From: Roseibium sp.
GTDB taxonomy: Bacteria; Pseudomonadota; Alphaproteobacteria; Rhizobiales; Stappiaceae
DNA length: 64,000 nucleotides
Direction: 5' to 3'
Assembly: GCA_017643925.1 (NCBI GenBank)
Contig: JAEPML010000009.1
Location: forward strand, 1-64,000
Below, in pieces: positions 16,919 through 25,973 of the stretch (the first letter of the stretch is position 1; each line of letters begins with the position of its first letter). The notes under the pieces are model-generated. The model was not told where the DNA came from, did not search any database, and saw only the letters and a program-made list of their open reading frames with translations. The position numbers were made by a program, and so were the translations under genes.

Positions 16919-17991
16919 CAGGTTCTCTCCCGTGTCAGCCAGCGTTGCAGCAAAGAGATGCCCAGAACGATCAGGAACAGGAGGACAGAGATGGTCGAGC
17001 CGCCCGAGATGTCCTGCTTTCCATAACCACGTTCAACGGCCTGAAAGACAAGGACCTGCGTGCTGTCCAACGGACCGCCCTGGGTCATCACGTCGATCTG
17101 CGCGAACAGCGCGAAGGCTTGCATGGTGATGACAATCAGGATGAGAACCGCCGTGTTGCGCAGTCCGGGCCAGGTGACATAGCGGAAGGCCTGTCGCTTC
17201 GAGGCCCCCTCGATTTCAGCCGCTTCGTAAAGTGTCGGCGAAATGGTCTGGAGACCGGACAGCCAGATCACCATGTGAAATCCGACGCCCTGCCAGATCG
17301 ACATGGCCATGATGGATCCAAGGGCGGTCGAGGGATTGCCCAGCCAGTCTCTGGGTTCGAACAGACCGAAGGTAATCCCTGAAAGGATGTTGTTCAAAAG
17401 ACCGTCGCCGGGCGAGTAGATGAACTGCCAGAGCAGGGAAACGACAACGATCGAAACCACGACCGGCATGAAATAGATTGCCCTGAAGAGGCTGATGCCC
17501 TTGAGCTTCTGGTTGATCAGCAGTGCGAGTGCGAGTGCAAGGCCGGCCTGCACCGGTGCGACGACAAACACGAAGGTAAAGGTGTTCACCAGTGCCTTCA
17601 TGAAGACGACATCGGAGGCCAGGACCACCTGCCTGTTGTCGCCGGATTGCCAGCTGAACCATTCGCGCTTGCCCTGAAGCGCCGGAAAGTCTGGATTGTT
17701 GCGCGTGAACTTTCTCAGACGCGGGTATTTGATGTCCCCGTCCTTGTCACGCACGACAACGCCTGCGTCGTCTCGCTCAGGTTCCAGCGTAAAGAATGCC
17801 AGACCCAGCAGCTCCCGGTAGTTTTCCAGGCCCACATATTCCGTCGGGTTTGGAGATGCGAGTCGCTGGTTGGTCAGCGAGAAGGCGAAGGCGAGGAAAA
17901 AGGGCAGTATGATAAAGGCTGCGATCAGTGTGGTGCCCGGCAATGCCATCAACCAGCCGGCACGGTTCGACCGCGTCAGTTTCGACGCCAT
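16918..17991 (-). CDS. Sugar ABC transporter permease (MalF type)
   Basis: 357 residues. The EAA loop is EAAEIEGASKRQAFRYVTWPGL. Between the first and second membrane segments lies an unusually long, charged periplasmic loop of about 90 residues (around residues 50-130), rich in Asp, Arg and Lys, as in MalF-type permeases with an enlarged P2 region that contacts the binding protein. It follows the binding-protein gene by 63 bases containing a stable UUCG hairpin. Confidence 0.94.
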   Translation of the reverse strand: MASKLTRSNRAGWLMALPGTTLIAAFIILPFFLAFAFSLTNQRLASPNPTEYVGLENYRELLGLAFFTLEPERDDAGVVVRDKDGDIKYPRLRKFTRNNPDFPALQGKREWFSWQSGDNRQVVLASDVVFMKALVNTFTFVFVVAPVQAGLALALALLINQKLKGISLFRAIYFMPVVVSIVVVSLLWQFIYSPGDGLLNNILSGITFGLFEPRDWLGNPSTALGSIMAMSIWQGVGFHMVIWLSGLQTISPTLYEAAEIEGASKRQAFRYVTWPGLRNTAVLILIVITMQAFALFAQIDVMTQGGPLDSTQVLVFQAVERGYGKQDISGGSTISVLLFLIVLGISLLQRWLTRERT

Positions 17992-18016
17992 GGGGCGATC
18001 TCCTTGCGCAGGGCGG

Positions 18017-18038
18017 CCGCCCGGCCGAAGCCGGACGG
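18017..18038 (-). terminator. UUCG-tetraloop hairpin between binding protein and permease genes
   Basis: On the minus strand CCGTCCGGC-TTCG-GCCGGGCGG, a 9-bp stem with one G-U pair. No T-run follows, so it is more likely an intercistronic stabiliser or partial attenuator keeping binding-protein mRNA in excess than a full terminator. Confidence 0.5.
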
Positions 18039-18054
18039 TCCAGGGAGGATCCTG

Positions 18055-19314
18055 TTAGTGGCCGTAACCACTGTTGCGTTCGATATCTTCGTTGATTTCG
18101 TCGACCGCCGCATCCAGCGTATCGGCGACGTCGGCACCGTTTGCGATGTCAGCAAGCGCCTTTTCGAAGACCTTTGCCTGCACGATGTAACCGGGCGTGA
18201 CAGGGCGAACGAGCGCCTGCGCCTTTGAAAGGTCGTAGAAGACTTCCAGCGGGCCGCCTGGATTGTAGTTCTTGGTTCCCGCAGCAGCGCTCGCTGTCAC
18301 CGGAATGAGGCCCGTGCCGTCGGAAAAGGCCGAGAACCAGCGGTCCTGAAGAGCGAATTCGATGAAGGCACGCGCGCCTTCCGGATGTTCCGAATTTGCC
18401 GAAATTCCGAATTGCCAGGAGGCAGCGCCGATCTTTGAGCCATTGCCGAAGTCAGGAGCGGGCAGGAAGAGCGCATCGTCTCCAAAGGCCTCCACGACGG
18501 GCAGTGCTGCCCAGTTGCCGTTCCAGGAAAGGGCATATTTGCCTTCCAGCAGGCCATTGTCTCGGTCAGCCGCGTCCTGGCTGGTGCCTGGAGCAAATTT
18601 GTTCTCGAAAAGAGATTGCCACCACTCGCCAAAGGCAAGCGCCTCGTCACCGTTCAACGCGCCCTCGGCGGTCTTGTAGGTTGACCGGTCGATGATGTCA
18701 CCGCCGAAGCTCTGCAGCAAAGGAGAAAACGCGTAAGGATACCATTCGCCCTTCCAGGCCATGCCGAGGTCGAGCGGGTACTCAAAGTCGCCAGACGCCG
18801 CGATCTTTTCCAACGCGCCGTTGAACTCGTCCAGGCTCCAGGGTTCGTCGAGCGTCGGAACCCGGATGCCATATTTGTCCAAGGTCGACTTCCTGGTGGT
18901 CAATGCAACCGCTGCGTCCCAGAGCCCGACGGAATAGACGTCACCGTTCCAGCGGCCAATGGTGCCCGGCAGGTAACCTTCAAGCTTGGCTTCATCAATC
19001 CCAAGAGGCTGCATGTAGTTGGCCCAGGCCCAGTTGGGCATGATTGGCCCATCAACATCCAGAATATCCGGCAGGTTTCCGGCCAGTGCGGCAGCGCCAA
19101 CAGCGTCGTTGTAGGCGAGCTGCGGGAAGGTCTCTATCACCACTTTCCAGTCGGACTGGCTGGCGTTGAACTCCTCAACCAGCTGATTGACAAGGGCTTC
19201 TTCGGCATTGGCACTGCCAGCACCGTGATACCACAGGCTGAGTTCGGTCTGCGCCATCGCAGAGCCGGTAAAGCTCCCCGCAATCACTGCGGCCAATATC
19301 AGATTCCGCTTCAT
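18055..19314 (-). CDS. Extracellular solute-binding protein, family 1
   Basis: 419 residues with a clear Sec signal peptide cleaved after SAMA. The mature protein has the family-1 layout, with aromatic-rich segments (WYHGAGSANAEE, WSLDEF, WNGNWAALP) that commonly stack on sugars. It captures the sugar in the periplasm and hands it to the MalFG-type permeases. The start overlaps the LacI-regulator stop as ATGA. Ligand is unknown; the operon's clan-J glycosidase points to a fructose-containing oligosaccharide. Confidence 0.94.
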   Translation of the reverse strand: MKRNLILAAVIAGSFTGSAMAQTELSLWYHGAGSANAEEALVNQLVEEFNASQSDWKVVIETFPQLAYNDAVGAAALAGNLPDILDVDGPIMPNWAWANYMQPLGIDEAKLEGYLPGTIGRWNGDVYSVGLWDAAVALTTRKSTLDKYGIRVPTLDEPWSLDEFNGALEKIAASGDFEYPLDLGMAWKGEWYPYAFSPLLQSFGGDIIDRSTYKTAEGALNGDEALAFGEWWQSLFENKFAPGTSQDAADRDNGLLEGKYALSWNGNWAALPVVEAFGDDALFLPAPDFGNGSKIGAASWQFGISANSEHPEGARAFIEFALQDRWFSAFSDGTGLIPVTASAAAGTKNYNPGGPLEVFYDLSKAQALVRPVTPGYIVQAKVFEKALADIANGADVADTLDAAVDEINEDIERNSGYGH

Positions 19315-20402
19315 ATCTCGGTCCTCCCTTTGAGACTGATCACATTGTTCTGATCCAGGTTCGGTGCCACGAGCGAGCTGCGTTGGCGCACCTGCCCGCT
19401 GACAAGGATGGGGGCGTCGGGTTCCCGGGCGAGCGGGTCGGCCAGGAGATCCAGCAGAAGGCGCGCGGCGCGCGCCCCCATGGCGCTGTAGGGCAGTTCG
19501 GCAGTGGTGAGTGCCGGATAGAGCGTTTCGGAAATCAGCCGATGGTCGTCATACCCCACGACGGAAACCTGTTCGGGAACGGCAATGCCGCGCTTGCGCA
19601 GGATCCCGTAGACCGCCATGGCCAGTCTGTCATTGCCGCAGCAGATCGCGGTCGGGGGCTCATCCAGCGTGAAAAACTTGTCCAGCGTATCCCAGATCAG
19701 CTGATGCTCACCCGGAGACCCATAAAGGTCGGTGGCCATGACCAGTGCCGGGTCGTGTGAGATCCCGGCTTCGGCAAGCGCCTTGCAAAAACCCTTCATG
19801 CGAAGCCGCGTTGCTTCCATGCCCGGAGCGAGCGTCAGGTAGGCGATCCTCTTGTGCCCTGCCGCAACGACGGATTTTGTCAGTGCATATTGACCGCCTT
19901 CGTCATCGGGGATGACCGCCGGGGTTCCCGCGTCGTCGAAACAGTTCACCAGAACCTTGCGGATCCCCTGGCAATCCAGGGATACATCCAGCGGCTTGTG
20001 GAAGTCGGAAACATAAAGGATGCCTTCGACCCGGTGTTCCTGAAAGGTCCGAACCAGGGCAGGGACCCGGTCGAGCCGCCCGCCTGTGTCGGAAATCAGA
20101 AGCGTCTTGCGGGACGATTCAATCACATGCTGGACACCCTGGACAATGAAGAGTTCGGGCAGGCCCGCAGGAGCGGCGACTTCGTCAGCATTGCTGATCG
20201 CACCAGTGATCAAGCCGATCAGGCCCGACCTGTGGGACTTCATTGAGCGTGCCGCATGCGAGGGCACATAGCCGAGGGCCGTCATCGCGGCAGAGACAGC
20301 TTCGCGCGTTTTCTGCGAGACCGGAGCGTCACCATTGAGAACGCGGCTGACCGTCTTGGGTGAAACACCCGCCCGCTTTGCCACGTCGTAGATCGTTGCC
20401 AC
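19311..20402 (-). CDS. LacI family transcriptional regulator
   Basis: 363 residues from GTG 20402, chosen because GGGAGGGG precedes it and it gives the standard start MATIYDVAKRAGVSPKTVSRVLNG-type helix-turn-helix; ATG 20429 is an in-frame alternative without a ribosome site. The hinge helix HAARSMKSHRSGLIG and the periplasmic-binding-like effector domain follow. As first gene of the sugar operon it should repress its own operon by binding the two palindromes just upstream, released by the sugar or a product. Confidence 0.93.
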   Translation of the reverse strand: MATIYDVAKRAGVSPKTVSRVLNGDAPVSQKTREAVSAAMTALGYVPSHAARSMKSHRSGLIGLITGAISNADEVAAPAGLPELFIVQGVQHVIESSRKTLLISDTGGRLDRVPALVRTFQEHRVEGILYVSDFHKPLDVSLDCQGIRKVLVNCFDDAGTPAVIPDDEGGQYALTKSVVAAGHKRIAYLTLAPGMEATRLRMKGFCKALAEAGISHDPALVMATDLYGSPGEHQLIWDTLDKFFTLDEPPTAICCGNDRLAMAVYGILRKRGIAVPEQVSVVGYDDHRLISETLYPALTTAELPYSAMGARAARLLLDLLADPLAREPDAPILVSGQVRQRSSLVAPNLDQNNVISLKGRTEI

Positions 20403-20434
20403 TGTTGCCCCTCCCAGGCAATTTTGCATTTCTT

Positions 20435-20464
20435 ATGACACCGATGTCATGACACCGGTGTCAT
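20435..20464. promoter_or_regulatory. Two abutting LacI-type operators
   Basis: ATGACACCGATGTCAT (20435-20450) and ATGACACCGGTGTCAT (20449-20464) share two bases. The second is a perfect 16-bp palindrome with the central CpG typical of LacI-family sites. They lie 33 bp before the regulator's GTG start. Confidence 0.8.
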
Positions 20465-20660
20465 TGTCAAGAATTTTGTCCCGGATACGTGGTCATTCGA
20501 ATGCGGCAGCGGGTGTGTTTCTGATTGAGGTAAGCCGGAAAGAAAAACAAAAACAGGTTGTTGAGGCTGGGGGGCGCGGGATGAAAGTTTTTGAGGTCTC
20601 GCCACCTGTGCAGGCGGTTTCGATCACACGGCCAGCAGGATTGCCCTATAGTCTTGCAGA

Positions 20661-22019
20661 GTGGTCAAAGGCGGGGGGTGGCAAGTGCAACAGGATAGTG
20701 TCGTGGACAGTGAACTGGAGCTGGGCAATCCTCTCAGGCCAGAGGAGCTTGCTGCCCAGAAAACAGCTATGATCGGGCGCAGCGTCGCGTTGGCGTTCAT
20801 CGCCGTTCTGGTGACTTTTCTGTCTCCCTGGCCAGCGCCGCTCTTTACCTATCTCCTGTTGTTCATGTTCGTGCTTTTGGGGTGGTGTGCCTGGTTCGTT
20901 GCAAAGTCGGACTGGGGAAGGCCGTGGCATCAATACGGCTTTGTCCTTGCGGATTTCGCACTGCTTTCCTTCACGCTGATTTACCCAAATCCCCTGGTGC
21001 CATTCGACTATCCACCCCAGTTCGCCCTGCGCTATGGCTCCTTCATCTACTTCTTCGTGTTGCTGGCAGGACTGGCCTATGTCTACCAGCCAAGGCTGGT
21101 TCTGTGGGGCGGGGTCTCCGGTGCCTTGTGCTGGATGATCGGCATCGGCTGGCTGCTCAATCTTCCCGACACCGTTTTTGAACATCCAGGCGAAATCAAT
21201 TTCGAAAATGCCATGGTGCTTGTGTCCCGACCAACCTTCATCGATCTGGGTGAAAGGGCTCAGGAACTGGCGGTCCTGTTGATTGCTGCCGGGCTGCTTG
21301 CATTGGCAGTGCGCCGCTCCAGGAAGATCGCCCTCCGGCAGGCGGTCCTGGCGCGAGAGAAGGAGAATTTGCAGCGGTATTTCCCCCGCAAGACCGCACA
21401 GATGCTCGCAAAGCGCTCGGATCCTTTCTCGACCCCGCGCGAGCACAATTCAGCCGTCTTGTTCGCTGACCTGGTGGCTTTCACCACCTGGTCGGAAAAA
21501 CACACGCCTTCGGAAACAATCGAGCTGTTGCGGGAAGTGCATGGCCTGCTTGCCGAGATTGTCTTCCGCCACAATGGCACACTGGACAAGTTCATAGGCG
21601 ACGGTCTGATGGCGACTTTCGGGACGCCGGAGCCGACCGGTCAGGATGCTTCCAATGCGCTGGCTGCGATGGTCGAGATGTCGGAGGCCTTCACGCGCTG
21701 GAAGCAGGACGGGAGGCTCTCGCACGGTATGGACCTCAGGCTCGCGGTCGGAGCACATTACGGCCCGGTCGTCGTCGGCAATATTGGCACACGAAAACGG
21801 CTTGAATTTGCCGTTCTGGGCGACACCGTCAATGTGGCCAGCCGGCTGGAAGGTGTCACTCGGGAAGTCGGCTGCAGCTGCCTTGCCAGCGCAGCGCTTC
21901 TGGAAGCCGCCGAAGCCGAACAACGAGACGATGTTGCAGGTATCCGGACCAAGCTCATCTCCATTGGACCCATAAAACTGCGTGGGCGCGACGGAGAACT
22001 GGATGTCTATCGGCTCTAG
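20661..22019 (+). CDS. Membrane-bound class III adenylate/guanylate cyclase
   Basis: 452 residues. Several membrane segments (about 38-225) are followed by a class III cyclase domain. Metal-binding Asp residues are D270 (LFADLVAF) and D314 (FIGDGLMATFG); the substrate/transition-state region is LGDTVNVASRLEGV, whose Asn and Arg positions are conserved. It makes cAMP or cGMP from ATP or GTP at the membrane. The start is uncertain: GTG 20661 is the longest, and GTG 20685 near a G-rich stretch is also possible. It is convergent with the hydrolase gene. Confidence 0.9.
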   Translation: MVKGGGWQVQQDSVVDSELELGNPLRPEELAAQKTAMIGRSVALAFIAVLVTFLSPWPAPLFTYLLLFMFVLLGWCAWFVAKSDWGRPWHQYGFVLADFALLSFTLIYPNPLVPFDYPPQFALRYGSFIYFFVLLAGLAYVYQPRLVLWGGVSGALCWMIGIGWLLNLPDTVFEHPGEINFENAMVLVSRPTFIDLGERAQELAVLLIAAGLLALAVRRSRKIALRQAVLAREKENLQRYFPRKTAQMLAKRSDPFSTPREHNSAVLFADLVAFTTWSEKHTPSETIELLREVHGLLAEIVFRHNGTLDKFIGDGLMATFGTPEPTGQDASNALAAMVEMSEAFTRWKQDGRLSHGMDLRLAVGAHYGPVVVGNIGTRKRLEFAVLGDTVNVASRLEGVTREVGCSCLASAALLEAAEAEQRDDVAGIRTKLISIGPIKLRGRDGELDVYRL

Positions 22020-22068
22020 GGGGAGAGCGAGCGAAGGTCCGATTGCTCCGGCGCCTTGAGCTCACCTC

Positions 22069-23733
22069 TCACTTGTTCGAGCAGCCGTTCTGGAAACCGA
22101 GATCGCAATGGGCCTTCAGGCGTTCCGTGTCTGCTTGCGTCCAGCCCTCAGGTGCCGTGACTTGAACCCAGGGCGCAATATAGTCCTGCGCGAAATAGGC
22201 ATGGCCATGACCTGGCGGGGCACCGAAGGACAGGGCCATGTCGAGTGCGAGTTGAAACTGGGTGACGACCGGCATGAAAGTCAGGTGTTCGGAGACGTCT
22301 TCGGCGGGTGGGTCGTTCATCCAGGGCGGGGCCCGCCAGACCGAGAGCGGATCATAAAAGACAATCGGGTCGCTTGAATACTGCAGGAACACGATCCGCA
22401 TACGTCCCCAATCGGCTTCGGCCTTTGACGCATCGGCATAGTGGGACGCATACCGCACCAATGATCCCTTTTCGATGGTTGGAAGAACCCAGGGGCTGCC
22501 GGGCTGGCGGGCATTCTGGACGTAGTTCCAGAGATCCGACGGGAACGGAGGGCCGGCCCAGAAAGCGCCGTTGATCGGATCATCCACCAGTCGAAACAGG
22601 TTGGTTGCGTACATGGACGACCAGGCCCCGAGGCTCAGGCCATGCGCATAAAGTTTCGGCCGACTGTCCTCGGGGAGCGTTTTCCAGTATCGGTGCACGA
22701 CTTCGAGCAGTGCAGTCGCCTGATCGAGCCCGGTGCGGGTCTCCAGGATCAGGGCAAGAGGTGATTGAAGGTAGGAATACTGCGCGCTGACCGTCGCGAT
22801 ATCACCGTTGTGCATATATTCGACGGGATCATGAGATCCCGGGTCCATCCAGCCCGTTCCTGTCGGGCTGGTCACGATAAGGATCTTGCGTTCAAACGCC
22901 TTCAGCCGTTTCAGTTCCGCCAGCGCGAGTTCTGCGCGTTCCTGCGGTGTTTCACCGTCTGCACGACCGACATAGACCCGGATCGGATCCAGGGCGGGTT
23001 TTCCGGTGAAACGGGAGATGTCGGCGGCATCCGGTCCCGACATAACGAAATCCCGGCCGGGTTGTCCCATGGCTGCCCAGTCGATCAGGGAAGCTTCGGA
23101 CCCCGCCTGGGTTGCCTTGTCCGGCCGGGGCGGGGCGTCATCGAAAAGTTTCTGGGCTGTCTCGTAACTCTCGTCCAGTCCCGTCACCACGAAATCGAGT
23201 ATGCCGTCGCGCGTGACGACAAAAAGGATAAAGACGACGGCGACGACACCCAGCACATTGGCGCGCCGCGGTGGCATGAACCTGTAAAAGCGGGACCGGA
23301 TCCACTTGAACAGCATGGCGACAAGGGCGCCCAGCAAATAGAGCACGGCAAAGACCGCCACCGCTGCGACCAGAATTACCAGGAGGTGCTGGGTCTCGAC
23401 CGGCTGAAGATCCATCTTGACGCGCAGGGCATTCTGCCATTCAAGGCTGAAAGCGATGGTCCATACCGTCAGGCCAAGTGCGGCAGCTGCCAGCAGCAAG
23501 TTAAAAACCAGCGCTGCTCTTCCTTTTAGTGCGGGAAAGTCCGCAGCCCTCCAGATCAACCAGATGATCTGTCCCAACAAGTATCCAAGAGCAATGACAA
23601 TGCCGCCGAGAACGCCCTGTACCAGGGGACCTCGCGGGATCAGGGACGGGGTCAGCGAGGCTGCAAAGAAAAACAGGCCGAGCATCAGGCAGGGGTAGGA
23701 CAGGTTGGTGACCAGAGACAGCAACCAACGCAT
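22069..23733 (-). CDS. Membrane-anchored alpha/beta hydrolase (Abhydrolase_9 type)
   Basis: 554 residues. About five N-terminal membrane segments (residues 1-220) are followed by a soluble alpha/beta-hydrolase domain with nucleophile elbow GLSLGAWSS. ATG 23733 was chosen behind GGGAGG; the open frame continues 43 codons upstream but that part is Arg/Gln-rich and unlike the family. The N-terminal membrane region plus this elbow matches the paired Pfam domains Abhydrolase_9_N and Abhydrolase_9. The substrate is unknown; an envelope lipid or ester is a guess. Monocistronic. Confidence 0.85.
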   Translation of the reverse strand: MRWLLSLVTNLSYPCLMLGLFFFAASLTPSLIPRGPLVQGVLGGIVIALGYLLGQIIWLIWRAADFPALKGRAALVFNLLLAAAALGLTVWTIAFSLEWQNALRVKMDLQPVETQHLLVILVAAVAVFAVLYLLGALVAMLFKWIRSRFYRFMPPRRANVLGVVAVVFILFVVTRDGILDFVVTGLDESYETAQKLFDDAPPRPDKATQAGSEASLIDWAAMGQPGRDFVMSGPDAADISRFTGKPALDPIRVYVGRADGETPQERAELALAELKRLKAFERKILIVTSPTGTGWMDPGSHDPVEYMHNGDIATVSAQYSYLQSPLALILETRTGLDQATALLEVVHRYWKTLPEDSRPKLYAHGLSLGAWSSMYATNLFRLVDDPINGAFWAGPPFPSDLWNYVQNARQPGSPWVLPTIEKGSLVRYASHYADASKAEADWGRMRIVFLQYSSDPIVFYDPLSVWRAPPWMNDPPAEDVSEHLTFMPVVTQFQLALDMALSFGAPPGHGHAYFAQDYIAPWVQVTAPEGWTQADTERLKAHCDLGFQNGCSNK

Positions 23734-24022
23734 CAGTAGCCTCCCGGACGGTGGGGCTCTGCGAGAACAGGCGCCTTGAAGCCGCTCGCCGCGTTGATCT
23801 GAAACTTGCCGGTCCTGTCCACTGTGGCACACCCTCTCTTCGGTCCTGCACCCATCACTCAAGTCGTCAGCTTAGTCAAAGCTTCGCGGAAGGGAAGGGG
23901 TGGAATCGACCGATGACCAAAAGCCTTCCAAGTGGGGACAATCAAGAGCCGGACTTAAAAGTCGATTGTTTTGTCATTCAGTTTCAGGGCGTTAGAATGA
24001 GATGTTGATCCAGACCCACTGA
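23734..24022. other. Divergent intergenic region, hydrolase/araC
   Basis: 289 bp. The only structure seen is a nested dyad at 23938-23969: outer arms ACAATC/GATTGT and inner arms GACTT/AAGTC around a two-base loop, a possible operator or leader hairpin of the AraC-type gene. Confidence 0.4.
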
Positions 24023-24784
24023 ATGACGGGATACCGGGCGGAAATGTACGAGCCAAAGGGGAACGGTAAGGATAGATCGGTCAATTCGGTGGCATTCGTC
24101 GAGTTGGAGCCCCCGTCACATTTGCGCGATGTCGTTCATCGGTTCCTGGAGCTCAAGACCGCGGCTGAGCTTCAGGAAGACTACAGGTTTCATGCCTTGC
24201 CGGATGCCTGCACCTATGTCGTCCTGGATCAATTGCAAAAGGATGTTGCCGGAATTACCCGTTTGCGGGCCTCATCGGAAGAACTGAACCTTGGCCGGGC
24301 CTTTCACTTCGTCAATATCCGTTTTCTTCCAGGTGTCTGGCAGTTGGGCCGAGAGGAAATTTCCTACGGGCTGATCGAGGAGCCCTACAAGGGCAAGCTT
24401 CCTCTGGTTGCGCTCAACGAGGGCCTGTCGGGCCCGGATCTGTTGTCTAGCCAACCGGCCCTTGTCCGGTTCGTCGAGCAGCTGCTCGAGGACGGAAGCA
24501 TCATCGCCAATCCGGTCACGCAGAAGATCTTCCAGCGCATGGCAGACATTCACACCGTTGCCGACATGGCGGAAGCCGCTGGATTGTCCCCACGCCAGCT
24601 TCAGCGGGTGCTCAAGAAGACCACCGGTTTTGCGCCGCATGACTTTCTGAAAGTGCTGCGTCTGCAGCAGTCCCTCGAGGGAGAGCCTTCACTTTCCTAT
24701 GCGGACCAGTCCCATTTCATTCATTCGTTTCGAAAGGCCACGGGATACACGCCAGCGAAATATGCCCGAAAGTTCGATGTCTGA
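24023..24784 (+). CDS. AraC family transcriptional regulator
   Basis: 253 residues. N-terminal half (about 20-150) is a sensor region of the kind seen in short AraC proteins with DUF6597-like N-domains; C-terminal half has the two helix-turn-helix motifs, TVADMAEAAGLSPRQLQRVLKKTTGFAP and SYADQSHFIHSFRKATGYTPAKY. The ATG is at 24023; ATG 24044 is also in frame. The next gene, a VOC protein, follows 69 bp later on the same strand and may be its target, a common pairing for this group. Confidence 0.88.
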   Translation: MTGYRAEMYEPKGNGKDRSVNSVAFVELEPPSHLRDVVHRFLELKTAAELQEDYRFHALPDACTYVVLDQLQKDVAGITRLRASSEELNLGRAFHFVNIRFLPGVWQLGREEISYGLIEEPYKGKLPLVALNEGLSGPDLLSSQPALVRFVEQLLEDGSIIANPVTQKIFQRMADIHTVADMAEAAGLSPRQLQRVLKKTTGFAPHDFLKVLRLQQSLEGEPSLSYADQSHFIHSFRKATGYTPAKYARKFDV

Positions 24785-24853
24785 AATCTACAATACAGGG
24801 TAGCGGTGAGCCGGTAGGGAGGGGGCATTCTCAACAAGTTACAGGAGTTGACA

Positions 24854-25234
24854 ATGTCCGGTATGAATGCGGTCGGTTGGTTCGACATTTATGTAGAGGA
24901 TCTGACACGGGCGGTTGCCTTCTACGAGACGGTGTTCGCACGCAAGCTTGAGCCGATCGGCGACCCGACGGGCGAAAGCCAGATGATGAGTTTCCCGGCA
25001 GACATGAGTGCCTATGGTGCCGGAGGTGCCTTGACGAAATCTGCACACGCCTCACCTGGAGCCGGTGGCACGGTCGTCTATTTTTCTGCGGAGGATTGCG
25101 CCGTGGAAGAGGCGCGCGTCACTGCTGCTGGCGGAACGGTGCTTCGGCCAAAATTCTCGATTGGAGACTATGGTTGGGTGACGCTTTGCCAGGACACGGA
25201 AGGCAACATTTTCGGTATCAGTTCAATGAAATAG
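24854..25234 (+). CDS. VOC (glyoxalase/bleomycin-resistance) family protein
   Basis: 126 residues, a single VOC domain with GWFDIYVEDLTRAVAFYETVF at the start and CQDTEGNIFGI at the end. The N-terminal metal-ligand His of glyoxalase I is replaced (Phe-Asp), so this is one of the many non-glyoxalase VOC proteins of unknown activity. CAGGAG precedes ATG 24854. Co-directional with the AraC-type gene. Confidence 0.85.
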   Translation: MSGMNAVGWFDIYVEDLTRAVAFYETVFARKLEPIGDPTGESQMMSFPADMSAYGAGGALTKSAHASPGAGGTVVYFSAEDCAVEEARVTAAGGTVLRPKFSIGDYGWVTLCQDTEGNIFGISSMK

Positions 25235-25385
25235 CGAAGTGTGAGACAGAAATACCATTTCAAGACCGAGGTTTGCCTTGATACGGCTTTCGAATGGTCG
25301 CGACAGCCGGCACTAGGTCATGTCGCAATTGCGACGAGACAGGTCTGCTCTTCTGCCGCATCCGAACGCAAAGATGTGAATGCTG

Positions 25386-25422
25386 GAAAGGTGCCGGTGA
25401 TTGAAAGTCACCGGTGCCTTTC
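25386..25422. terminator. Strong hairpin between VOC and GFA genes
   Basis: 15-bp stem (two G-U pairs) with arms starting GAAAGGTGCCGG and TCACCGGTGCC and a 7-base loop. It ends 24 bp before the GFA start codon. T-run is only TTTC, so it may be a terminator for the VOC gene or a leader structure of the GFA gene. Confidence 0.5.
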
Positions 25423-25446
25423 AAGCGGGAGCGATCGGGGAGCCTC

Positions 25447-25911
25447 ATGACCACGCGTGGCCATTGCCTTTGCGAAAGAACACGTTGGGAATTTGATGGC
25501 GAGGTCACCTGGGCCTGCTATTGCCACTGTGACGACTGCCGCCGGAACTGTGCCGCACCCGTCGTGGCGTGGCTGGGCGTTCCCCTCAAGAATTTCAGGT
25601 GGACGGGCGATGCCCCGAAAACGATCGAGAGTTCAAAAGGTGTTTTCAGACATTTCTGTTCTAAATGCGGCTCACCGATCGGGTTCGAAGCCGACCACTA
25701 CGCGGGAGGGATGCACCTTTACGCGGCGTCGCTGGAGACACCGCAGGATTTCAAACCAACCTTCCATGTGAATTATCAAAGCAAACTGCCTTGGCTGCTG
25801 ATGAATGACGACCTCCCAAAATATGAAGGCACACTGCTTCACGCACCCGAGGACCTGAGTGCATATCACTTGAACGGTGCTGAGGAGCCCGCGACCGGCA
25901 AAAAGTCATGA
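25447..25911 (+). CDS. GFA family zinc protein
   Basis: 154 residues with the zinc-binding pattern of the GFA/CENP-V fold: CLC near the N-terminus, CYCHCDDCRR, and CSKCGSPIG. The family is named for glutathione-dependent formaldehyde activation, but most members have no proven reaction. ATG 25447 has GGGGAGCC before it; the frame opens 11 codons earlier without a better site. Stands alone. Confidence 0.88.
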   Translation: MTTRGHCLCERTRWEFDGEVTWACYCHCDDCRRNCAAPVVAWLGVPLKNFRWTGDAPKTIESSKGVFRHFCSKCGSPIGFEADHYAGGMHLYAASLETPQDFKPTFHVNYQSKLPWLLMNDDLPKYEGTLLHAPEDLSAYHLNGAEEPATGKKS

Positions 25912-25936
25912 GAGGCTCCCCGTCCATTTGCGTTCA

Positions 25937-25946
25937 GGGGGGGGGG
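25937..25946. repeat. Homopolymeric tract of ten G
   Basis: Ten consecutive G in the 62-bp gap between the convergent GFA and lipoprotein genes. It lies outside both coding regions; no promoter is evident nearby. Confidence 0.8.
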
Positions 25947-25973
25947 CGACAACCGGAATTGATTTGTTCGTGC

